Source of the DNA: Pleurotus djamor
Taxonomy: Eukaryota > Basidiomycota > Agaricomycetes > Agaricales > Pleurotaceae
Assembly (NCBI GenBank): GCA_029747585.1
Contig: JAPEVF010000549.1
Span: forward strand, 1 to 30,666
Direction: 5' to 3'
DNA: 30,666 nt
Part shown: in pieces, positions 10,534 through 19,396 of the stretch
Layout of the letters: each line of letters begins with the position of its first letter
Numbering within the stretch: position 1 is the stretch's first letter
Notes under the pieces: generated by a model
Seen by the model: only the letters and a program-made list of their open reading frames with translations
Databases searched by the model: none
Told to the model about the DNA's origin: nothing
Position numbers and translations under genes: made by a program

Positions 10534-12193
10534 CTATTCTTCGTCCAGCGGTGGTGCAGGTTTGAATGCATACGGCAAAGCATTCGTCGTGTACCCTATG
10601 TCCGAGTTGAATGACGCCGGAGACGTAGGAGAGACGCCAGTCGGAGACTGAGTCTTTGCCTGATCCTGATACCCCTTCAACATGCTGATATCAACGTTGA
10701 TTCTTTGAGCGCGAGAATGACGCTGGAACGCAAATGAAGTGTTCTCCATGAACGTCTGGCTTGGAGCAACGAATTTAGAGACCCCACTCGGGGAGTCTCG
10801 ATCCATGGCGTCGATGTGTATGCCTTGCCACGAAAGGATAGTTCGGCAGCCAGCGATCTGATGCATCGACGTCAACCTGCGTTAGGTGATATGATATGTC
10901 CGGAAGGGAGAGATACTCACCGTGGATATGATAGTAGCAGGAATGTCCGCGATAGTGTACATCGTCGGGTTCAAAGCCAGGCCCTTGAAGGTCTAGAAGA
11001 GCTGCTTTAAGTTTGACATTGGACATCTGAAATGGACATAACCTACCGCAGCTACGACAGTAACGACACACCTAACATACGGCGAAACGTCAAGCTCCCA
11101 CGTCAATGCATAAATAGACAAAAGGCACTCACGCGGCAGCCAGGAATAACGGCTCCCTATAGTGAATCCGGGGCGGCGAACCAGAACGACGGAAATACGT
11201 GTACGTTAAGAGGAGAAGGAGGGAAACTTGAAGCGCTGCGGAGTAGATGGACGCAATGGTGGCGAGACGAGGGGCTTTGTCGGGGAGACCGCAGCCGAAC
11301 AACGGAAGTGCGTTGACCCATGTCGACTTGCCCGAAGTCACTATGCCTATATCGGAGGGTAAGAACTAGATCAACCGAGCAGACTCGAAAATGCTCACCA
11401 CCGACAAGAAGAGATATCTGTCCGGCACTAGCCGCGATGAGTGTAGCCATCAGATAATAATTGTGGGACCATGCCGCAGCGCTAGAGAGGGTGTGTCAGC
11501 ATTGGGAAATCCTATCCGGCAGGGGAAACATACATCCGCAAGGAGAAGAGAGCGGTGGCCAATACGAGAGAAAGATCAATGAAAGTCTTGATGGACAGAG
11601 ATGAGCCTTTTCCTATGTGCTAGTAAGTCGCTGACTTACCTGGTCGACGAGGAACCATGCCTGGCAGTTGGTTTGAGGCCTGGACGGGGAATGAACGGTT
11701 AATATCCGATAGAGAACTTCACGTCGATACATACGATGTAAAATTGATGAAAGCCAAGCTATTAACAAATTCTTCGTGGTCAATTCGGGGACAGGGGAGC
11801 AAAGCGAGTAGACTTACGAGGCGATGAGTCCGACAAGCAGACAGTAACGATTGACGAAATACAAGACCTGCTCTTGTTGAGCAAAGCTACCCCGTGTTTA
11901 AACAATGGGTCAACATACCATCGGCCAACGAAGGCGCTCTTTCTTTGAGACGAAAAACCGCCAATCCACTTGGATATTGATCAACCATTCGCAGCTACAG
12001 GAAGACCATGAGCATTGAGAACTTGTCAAGCTGAGAGAGGGCCTGACAGGTAAAGACCGAATACAGTGTGGGTCAGCTGTGAGTAAGAGGCTGCGTGGAA
12101 ACACCATCAGATTCCCAGCCCGTGGATATGACACGGAATGCGAAACTTACCTCGGGTATTCTTGAGCTCTACACTTCCAGTCCAGTCGACCAT
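10534..12193 (-). CDS. Multi-pass membrane protein, uncharacterised basidiomycete family (copy B)
   Basis: Twelve exons from ATG 12193 to TAG 10534 sum to 1,047 nt, 348 residues, with no break. The first exon (12151-12193) encodes a short hydrophilic leader. Helix-like segments follow: LTHTVFGLYLCEWLI, VLYFVNRYCLLVGLIAS, TFIDLSLVLATALFSL, YYLMATLIAASAGQISLLVG, IASIYSAALQVSLLLLLTYT, LFLAAACVVTVVAA and YTIADIPATIISTIAG. The loop motif NCQAW and the KKERLRWPM stretch before helix 2 match family members in other mushrooms. The hydrophilic tail of about 105 residues contains SQTFMEN, like SQSFMKD in copy A. Exon lengths 50, 24, 53, 83, 214 and 25 nt equal those of copy A at 8134-9785, so the two arose by tandem duplication and have diverged strongly in protein sequence. 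The role is unknown. Confidence 0.87.
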
Positions 12194-12842
12194 GGTAGTG
12201 ATAATAAAAATGAAGCTTGGGGGATCGCGAGGGAGGGCCGAATCGAAGACATTGATTGTGGCGATTCTAATAAGCGATAAAGCTTGGGACACGGCGAGAA
12301 GACATCATGGACACGAATAGCCATATGGAATACAAAGCTTCTCTGAAACATGCCCATCAGACACACCAAGGCCCCCTTTCTGGATCTCCCTGGTAATCGG
12401 AGAACTAAGAAAGTAGTGATTCTCATGACTGCACCATAGTGGCGAACTCGAAGCCTCCCAAGGCGCTAGAACGGAACAATCGCGGTGATATTTTGCGAGG
12501 CAGAGGTGCAGCGAAGGAATGGCCATTCTTGGAGTCCAATTTTGGGGGATTCCATCTTTGTTCGTCGCTTGTTTTCTATCAGAAACAGAATGTCCTGATG
12601 AGTGTGCAGTGCTGAATGTAACCGCTAAAGGCAGCAGGCGACCTGAACAGAGCCTCGAAGTATGATAACGAGCATCTTCTGTGCGTCGAGCTTGACAGCG
12701 GGTGCAGTGGAATAATGGAATCGCATCCTCCTGGGGGGACCAGGGCTAGAAGGTGGCCGGAGGAAGTAACCTGGGCCCGTTCCGCCCTTCTCACGGTCTC
12801 CCTCCTCCTCACTACATACCACCTTGCTCACACACAACGGCT
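12194..12842. promoter_or_regulatory. Divergent upstream region of membrane protein B and RCF1-like gene
   Basis: These 649 bp hold both promoters. The 60 nt before the RCF1-like ATG are pyrimidine-rich (CTCCCTCCTCCTCAC), as often seen before fungal housekeeping genes. I see no further gene; the overlapping open frames at 12305-12837 are not supported. Confidence 0.5.
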
Positions 12843-13372
12843 ATGGAACAACCTCAGAGAGTGTTTGTCCCGGAGACTTACAGCGAGAAGGCGGTCAGGA
12901 GATTCAAGCAGAATCCATGGGTCCCGATAGGTTCGTCCACCTGCCCAGAGATCTACAGGTAACCATTGACTTCAACCCCTTAGGAACGCTCGCAACCTGT
13001 GCTGCCCTCATCACGGCCATGTACAAGATGAGACAAGGGGATTCGCGTTCGTTTAACCGATGGCTGCGCGTCCGTGTCATCGCGCAAGGATTAACCGTCG
13101 CTGCTATGGTTGGTGGAACATATACGCTCGGTGCAAGGAATCTACAGGCTAGCAGAGCAGAGGAAGAACAGGAGAGAATAAGAAGGGCCGAAGAGAAACG
13201 CGAGGAGGAACGCAGAGGCTTTGAGGAGAGATTGCGCGACGCGGAGGAGGCTCATCGGGCGGAAATGGCTTTCGTTGAGGCAGAAAACGCAGCAACCGCG
13301 CCTTCGCCAACAAAACAGTCAAAGTCATGGTCAGAATGGCTTGGCCGGGGAGGGCCAAAAGGCTCAAGTTGA
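12843..13372 (+). CDS. RCF1: Respiratory supercomplex factor 1-like protein, HIG1 domain
   Basis: Mitochondrial inner-membrane protein that in yeast binds complexes III and IV and supports supercomplex assembly and cytochrome oxidase function. Two exons, 12843-12930 and 12984-13372, with a 53-nt intron, encode 158 residues. The N-terminus runs into FKQNPWVPIGTLATCAALI, the first HIG1 helix (about 30-46). It continues with YKMRQGDSRSFNRWLRVRV, where RVRVIAQ gives the R-x-R-xxx-Q core of mitochondrial HIG1 proteins, and a second helix, GLTVAAMVGGTYTLG (about 67-81). Residues 89-134 are Glu/Arg-rich and should form a coiled coil, the usual fungal Rcf1 tail. A retained-intron reading from 12824 is an artefact. 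The gene is convergent with the ISD11-like gene; the stop codons are 124 nt apart. Confidence 0.92.
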
Positions 13373-13496
13373 AGTTCTTCTCTCTTTTTCCATCTACAAG
13401 CACCTATCTAATCCCTTCCAAATCATATATTGTAATGGCTAGCCAGAAATCACAAAACTCCACTCCGGAAACTCCTTTCTTCACCGTGTCGCGTCT

Positions 13497-13916
13497 TCAT
13501 GAATCTGACCGTTCCAAAACTGCCTCTGGTTCCTTCGGCTGGCCTTCAATGGCTAGTTTCCATCCTCCGTAAAGTTGGTTTACTGCCGCGCTGCGCTTGA
13601 GAACGGCGAGGTCCGCTACTGCCTCATTATAAAGTGTTTGGATTTTGGCAGGATCTGACTCATTCTGTACACGTCAATTATCGGTCGATGGGAAGGCAGA
13701 TGCGAGGCCAAAAGTACGTGGATAGAATGTTCAATGGTCAACAAGTGAACTGAAATCGTGTATGTCAAGGAAACCCACCTGAATCGTTCGGAAGGTGTCT
13801 TTCGCACGTCGCAGAAAGTAATTGCGGAAATTGTACGAACTGAACGAGTTCGACGTGCGAAGTGTTGTCGAGTAAAGGTTGAGTATCGCTCTCCTGCTTG
13901 GTGGGACGACGGACAT
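13497..13916 (-). CDS. ISD11: ISD11-like LYR-family protein
   Basis: Small mitochondrial matrix protein that stabilises the cysteine desulfurase Nfs1 for iron-sulfur cluster synthesis. Two exons, 13779-13916 and 13497-13664, with a 114-nt intron (13665-13778), encode 101 residues. The first exon gives RRAILNLYSTTLR, then FSSYNFRNYFLRRAKDTFR, the core of the ISD11/LYRM4 family. The second gives DPAKIQTLYNEAVADLAVLK and VNQLYGGWKLAIE, which match the conserved C-terminal helix and its QLY-x3-KL-x2-E ending. The LYR tripeptide itself reads LYS, a substitution at the third position. The identity is otherwise clear. The plus-strand open frame over the same bases (MASQKS..., 13435-13572) is antisense to it. 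Confidence 0.92.
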
Positions 13917-14336
13917 GGTGTGGACGCAATTACGGAGACAACGTCCGGACAGTCGGACTCATTCAGCGCATAGACGCTCAGTCAGACGCTCAAAGTCAGG
14001 GGCCGCAGGGACACCTGATGGTTTTCACCCTTCCACATCCCATCTCTGGAAGGGAAGGTATTAGGCTGAAAGGACGAGATTCTCTGTGCCGACGAAGCCA
14101 TCCGTAGGCTCGACGCTAGGCAGAGGTTAGCTTGACGACAGAGCGGTATTATCACGGACTTCAAATTTTCAACCTATCTGCTCGACTACTATAGGAGCTG
14201 AGGCACTAGCCTTCTTATCTCCTTACCCCCTCTTCCCCACCGTCGACTGTGTCCTCTCCGACATCCTTTCCTACCCTTCAGCGTTAACGTTGATAACTTT
14301 GACTGAGCAAAGCCGCACAATTGTCGCTCAGGAGTC
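13917..14336. promoter_or_regulatory. Divergent upstream region of ISD11-like gene and tandem family gene 1
   Basis: These 420 bp contain two promoters back to back. A pyrimidine-rich run, CCTTACCCCCTCTTCCCCACC, near 14221-14241 points towards the plus-strand gene. I see no other coding pattern. Confidence 0.45.
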
Positions 14337-15472
14337 ATGGTGACTACGATATCCTCTCTCTCTGTCTGCGACGGTCAGAATTTGATGCATGTATCTTAGG
14401 CGGCGCCTGTCACAAAGAATTACTTCGAGGAGCGTCTCTACCAAAGACAACAGGCCTCACTTGCAGACCGTAAGAGACACCGCCCACTCCTACGGGTCCG
14501 TCGCTTATTATCAGCTCCCCAGTAAATTTTGCAGTGGCTGCGATGGCTCGTTACGGGCGTCAGCTTGATGCCCAGAAACCCCAACAGCGAGGTAAGTTCC
14601 TGAACCAGAACAATTTCTTCAACTCCCTTATCTACTCGACCTCAGGAGGAAAGCGATCCAACAAAGTTAATGGTCGAGGCCGAAGTCGTGGCCGTGGGGG
14701 AGTTCCACAAGTTCATCCACGTCAAAAAGCGGATGCGATGAAACCTCCAGCCCAAGCCTTACAATTGCCCGTCGAAGTTCAATCGTCCCATTCCACCGCA
14801 GGAGAAGCCTCGGCTCGCTTTGTCCGCCCTGGAGTCGCTTCGTCGAGAGCCCCAGTCTCCCCGCCATCCCCAACAGTCATTAAGCGTTCCCCGACAGCTA
14901 CACCTCTCATCTCGGGCACGGGAACGACGGCGGCAGCTCAAGTCACTCTGAAAGCTCCCCCTACTGGTAGTGTCCTTGGTATTAGAAAGAGGGAGGAGAC
15001 GGAGCTTCCTCAAGAGGTGAAACCCCCTCCGAAGCGAAGCGTCCCTCTCAGCCTATCCCACCTCCAGCCCAAATACAGCACGGTTCACCAAATCAAACCA
15101 CCGGAGTAGAACCTCGGCCTCAGCTGTCGAAAGATCCCAGGCCACCGCCGGTTGTATCGGCCCCCGCACGCTCAGACACGCCCCACGGCGCATCTTGCGA
15201 CGTCCGCTCTCCAATTTCTACGCAGGCACCATCCGCAGAGCTTGCAGACAAGCACCGTGACCTTTTGGAACGATACAACACCCTGTGTACGAGGTACGAG
15301 AACCTCAAGAGTGCATATGAACGAGACGTAGCATATCAGCGAGGTCGTGTAGCGACTTTACGGTACGCTCCTTCGTTGACTTTCTCCATCTTGGCAACCC
15401 GCCTAACTCCTTCATTTCAGGGAAGAGCTTCAGTTCCTCAGGGGAAAGGGGGAGCAGAAGGAATCGGTCTAA
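14337..15472 (+). CDS. Tandem family gene 1: RG-rich, low-complexity, C-terminal coiled coil
   Basis: I do not recognise this family. Six exons give 858 nt, 285 residues: 14337-14339, 14400-14469, 14535-14591, 14646-15082, 15124-15362 and 15421-15472. Exon 1 is the ATG alone. Residues 44-65 are an Arg/Gly box (GRGRSRGRGG), typical of RNA- or nucleic-acid-binding disordered tails. Residues 66-150 are Pro/Ser/Ala-rich. Residues 153-158 are VLGIRK, followed by the Pro-rich PPPKRSVPLSLSHLQP. Residues about 226-283 are a heptad-like helix, LLERYNTLCTRYENLKSAYE, ending EELQFLRGKG. A 41-nt intron (15083-15123) is needed to join two frames; it has GT and AG ends but is short, so a frameshift there is the alternative. 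The family motif and last intron recur in the next two genes. Confidence 0.72.
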
Positions 15473-16269
15473 AACTCCATCATCTATTATCTTGCCATTA
15501 TTGGCTTAATCGTAGCGTAGGTAGATTAATACTATCGTATTCCATTCTTACTCCAATTTCTTGTATATCGAGGAATGGCGGAGGGTTGTTGAACTGTTAG
15601 GCATGAGGAGAGTGTCCTTGCTTGATCATCGGATTCTTGTAGGTACATCGACCGGGCGTCGAAGAACTCACGGTGCACTTGCAGAATGAACAATAATGCC
15701 CCATTACACCAACACTACACTCCAGGAACCCAGACGAACGGGCTTCGAAATCCCCCTAGCAATAGGAGCTGAGCCTAGGCGCCTAAGGCCAGTAAGGCGT
15801 CCCCCTCCTTTTTGCCTCCTTTCTCTCCTCGCCATCACACACATAGGCGACGCCTGCTTCTGGACGTTAAAAGTGCATCAATATCGATATTCGATATTAC
15901 TGAAGGTCTAATCAAACAACGGTGTACGCTTGACCTCGTCACAGTTCTCCTTTTTACAGCACTCGAGGCTGACATTCTTACTGCTTCACTAAGTACTCAA
16001 TTCTGCGTCGCCTGCGAAATCGGCACGCGCTACGCCTTAAGAGTGATCCAGAGTCTCAGGTATCCCACCAACCAGGTAATGCTCGCAGAAAAACTACAGT
16101 TTTCAACCGTCTCACCTACCTACTCGAATTGCATAGGGGTAAACCATTAGTGCTTTAGTGGTCGGTATCTGCCTCATAGGTCCCCATCGAAGCCATAAAA
16201 TCGTCTCATTGAACCGCAAGGCAATCAACCCGAGGGTNCCCCCTTGAGGTCACTTCACCGAGAGTTGCC
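15473..16269. other. Spacer between tandem family genes 1 and 2
   Basis: No gene is supported. I looked for a methionine-only exon or an Arg/Gly-box exon for gene 2 and found none that joins in frame. An N at 16238 precedes a run of five C in the presumed 5' leader of gene 2. The open frames at 15696-15911 and 15812-16150 have no family features. Confidence 0.45.
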
Positions 16270-16858
16270 ATGTCGTCGACCCCTTCAGCATCCCTTGCAT
16301 ACATGCCTCCTGGGAACGGCCACCAGACTCCGGAGGTGATCCAATCCACCCGCAAAGGCCCGAACGGCCTCATTACCGAGACTTTTCTGGGTGTCAAAAA
16401 GTTTGAGGCTCCTCCCGGTGTGAACCCACCGGTGAAGCGAGAGCGAATCTACATCACTCAATCACTTCCGCACCTGACAGTTCACCGACGTGGTTTACTT
16501 GGGGCAGAGTCACTGACAGAACTGGCGCACATTGCCGCCGCCCGTCAGGCTGCGAATGCAATTCTTTCTGGATCTTCGCAAGGATCTCTCGTATCTGGTA
16601 ATGACCTTGCACCAAAAACCCCGGAAATCCCCTCCGAGTCTACAGATAAATACCGTGATCTCTCTCAGCGATATTTGCAACTGCAAACGAGGTACACCAG
16701 GCTTAAGGAGAGGTATGTACAGGATGTAGGCTACCAGAAAGGTCGTGTGGCAGCGCTAGAGTGAGTTTCTTGCCGCCCCGTCGATCATCATACTCAGTGC
16801 AACCACCTTTTACAGGGAACAATTGACGTCGCTCATAGACCAAAAAGATCATAAATAA
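16270..16858 (+). CDS. Tandem family gene 2: short form with coiled coil
   Basis: Same unrecognised family as its two neighbours. Two exons, 16270-16760 and 16816-16858, encode 177 residues. Residues 38-44 are TFLGVKK, matching VLGIRK of gene 1. They are followed by a Pro/Arg stretch (PPGVNPPVKRERI) and SLPHL, as in gene 1 (SLSHL). Residues about 125-172 form the coiled coil, DLSQRYLQLQTRYTRLKERY, with YQKGRVAALEEQL matching YQRGRVATLREEL of gene 1 almost residue for residue. The last intron sits at the same place and phase in both genes. The Arg/Gly box and methionine-only exon are absent, so this is an N-terminally shortened paralog or has undetected upstream exons. The role is unknown. Confidence 0.75.
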
Positions 16859-17419
16859 TAGGCTTATAACTGTATAACCTCTCCACCCGTTGTCTAAGCT
16901 TATCGCAGACAGAATTTAGTGCTCATCTTACAACTACTCGATCGAAAACAGTGGGGGAAGGATGTGGGTCATCCCCCCTGATTGACATTAGGAGAAGTCC
17001 TTTTCGGCGTCACTCTCGGCGTCTAAGTTCAGCGTTGGTTTAGACGATACGACGTCAATATTGCCATCTCAAAGTTCTTACATCGATCCGGGGCCGCCGA
17101 GGGCCACACCTATCTCGCAACAAAATTCCAAACCAACACACATTGGAAGTTGAGACTTCCTCCATGAAAGAACCTTTCACCTGCCTACCAGTGTTCTCCC
17201 GATCTTCGTACAGCTGCGGAATAAACACAAAGACTACGGCTCCATTGTAGGGCGACCACTCTAGTACCTGCTATGTGCTGCTTTGACCCGCTGGCCTTTT
17301 CTGTGGGGGCCTCATGTCTACATCATGTCTTCTCGTATATATACCCACAGAAGCACAGTATCCTTCAGCCTCCCGTACCTTTCTGAAGAATTCGCGTGCC
17401 GTCTGAGTGGACGAATAAA
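16859..17419. promoter_or_regulatory. Spacer and promoter of tandem family gene 3
   Basis: TATATATA at 17336-17343 lies 77 nt before the gene 3 ATG and is a good TATA candidate. I see no gene in the rest. Confidence 0.5.
17336..17343 (+). promoter_or_regulatory. TATA box candidate, tandem family gene 3
   Basis: TATATATA with a flanking ACCC lies 77 nt before the ATG at 17420. This is a plausible TATA position for a fungal gene. Confidence 0.45.
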
Positions 17420-19281
17420 ATGGTAACGTACTTATATACATCTTCGCTGCCATCCCCATCCTCATTCACGCCCATTTATTGACAGGCTTTCAGAGCACCT
17501 GCTTCTGATTCTGACTCCGAGGACGAACGTGAAACTGAACTTGACAGGCAGGCACTTGAACGCCTGACTCGTCCAGCTAAGCGTCGTCGCCTCCTCGAAC
17601 TTGGTAAAGAAAACCACTTTGTGGGATTTTAACGCACCCGTTAATCCATTTTCTAGTCCAACAAGATTTAGTTCATCTGGCTCGTAGTGCCGACTTTCAT
17701 TCAGGTATGGCTCTAATATCTCTTTCTTTCGCGCCTCTCAATGTTCTTTGGCTTCAATATCAGGATTGTCGAACGTATGCTTTGAGCGTGGATCCCGTGG
17801 TCATGATCGTGGTCGGGGCACTGACTCCGGGGACGTTTACATCTTGCAGCAGATAATGATCACGCCCCCACCGGACCCTCATGCGTCCTCTGTGTCATCA
17901 ACTACTACTTCCGCTCGTATTGTGCAAGTTCCTGACCCGACGATAGGGCACCCTGCCAGCCAGCCAAACCCTCTGGACATTGCAACGAAGCCCTTGTTCA
18001 CCGCCGCCGATGCCTCCACCTCTCGTGAATTCATCAAGCCCCAATGGACGACTGACTCAAGTGTCGCTTTCGGAAAAAGCTCCCTTGGGCCAAGTTCCTC
18101 CAACTCGTTCCTCGGTTTCAGAAAGAGAAAGTCTCCCCATGATGTACCTATGGAATCGCCAGATCCGACTTCTAGCGTTGGAAACCGAGAAGGAGCTAGT
18201 AGCGATACAAGCTCTAGCTCAGACCCTTCCCAAGTTCCGGCAATTCGACCTATGATTCGACGCACCATTTTTGGCAATGTCGTATTGGCATCCAAGGCGC
18301 CCGAGGCCGACCCAACTACAGCGACGCCTACGGTGATCCCTTCCAGTGCGACCGTGTCGGCTGAAAAGCTTCCCAGTTCTCTCCCACTTGCAGAATCACC
18401 CGCAGCTCAGCCACGCCTCCCTGATGTCCCGTCCAGTTCTACAGGCCCTCACATTTCTTCCCCAAGTGAAGCAAAGGTTCCGATTCCTGACCAAACGACG
18501 ACTGAAGAACCAAAGAGCACCAAGGCTGTTTCTACCGTCCCCCGTCCAATCACCTTCAACCCTCCCGCTGGGACCACCAAGTCGACTTCGAATTTGTCGA
18601 CAGCTACCTTACCTGTCAAGAACGCTGTGGACGTACCTGTACCACCCCCTCTTATCTCGGCTCGACCTCTCCTGCCTGTAGTATCATCCGCAACCGCGGT
18701 TCAGCCAGCCTCACATCCTGTTGATGATACTTCCGGTCGATCATCTGAACGCCCTTCTTTGACCGAAATGAAACTACAGGTCCCTAATCGATCTCAATCG
18801 ATTAGCGCAGCAAAGGGCATCGAGGCTGCCACCGTCTTCCCTCGTGTAGTCAACCCCAACCACCTTCCGGCCGGGTTGATTCTAAAGTCGTCAACGGCGA
18901 CCACATCGGTAGGCAAGAATGCTGTCACAGCCGCAGTTTCAACTTCGACCTCCTCGACCAGACCAACCCTCCCCAGTTCACCGGTGGCTTTCGGCTGCCA
19001 CCTTCCAACAGGACCTCCCAAAATTAGCACTGAACGCTTGCTATATGAAAGCCTCGAGCTGAGATATGACCATCTCCGTCGACAATACGACTGCCTGGAT
19101 CAGGCATATCAAATCGAAAGGACGCAGCATCAAGAACAAATGGCTGCTTTTGAGTGAGTTACTTCTGGATCGCTATTGGTGTCACTCATTCGACGACGAC
19201 TTTTGTAGGGAGTTTAGAAAAAGTGTTATGGACACCATTCAAGGGAAAATACAGAATTCTGAAGGCACGCCGCCCATCTAG
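17420..19281 (+). CDS. Tandem family gene 3: long Ser/Pro/Thr-rich form with coiled coil
   Basis: Longest member of the family. Six exons, 17420-17422, 17486-17603, 17657-17704, 17764-19153 and 19209-19281 among them, give five junctions' worth of coding: strictly five exons, 1,632 nt, 543 residues. Exon 1 is the ATG alone, as in gene 1. Residues 2-40 are acidic, then RPAKRRR, a likely nuclear-localisation patch. Residues 66-76 hold a short Arg/Gly box (GSRGHDRGRG). FLGFRKRK at 172-179 is the family motif. Residues 180-475 are Ser/Pro/Thr-rich and should be disordered. Residues about 478-530 are the coiled coil, LELRYDHLRRQYDCLDQAYQ, closing with AAFEEFRK across the conserved last intron. A nuclear or RNA-associated scaffold would fit, but that is inference only. 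Confidence 0.75.
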
Positions 19282-19396
19282 GAAGTCCATCGAGTCTGGA
19301 GGCCGTAACTTCCTTTTCTTGTTCAAGAGCTACGTAGCAAATAGCGTGGCACTATCACCACCACCATACATTATATACATATTCATACATTAATGC

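Noticed and set aside
12824..13372. 182-codon uninterrupted frame over the RCF1-like gene
   Set aside because: It reads through a GT..AG intron and starts in a different frame; the two-exon model restores the conserved HIG1 N-terminus.
13435..13572. Small plus-strand frame MASQKS... of 45 codons
   Set aside because: It lies antisense to the second exon of the ISD11-like gene, whose protein match on the minus strand is clear.
17879..18295. 138-codon minus-strand frame inside tandem family gene 3
   Set aside because: It is a mirror of the Ser/Pro-rich plus-strand coding sequence, which lacks complementary stop codons.
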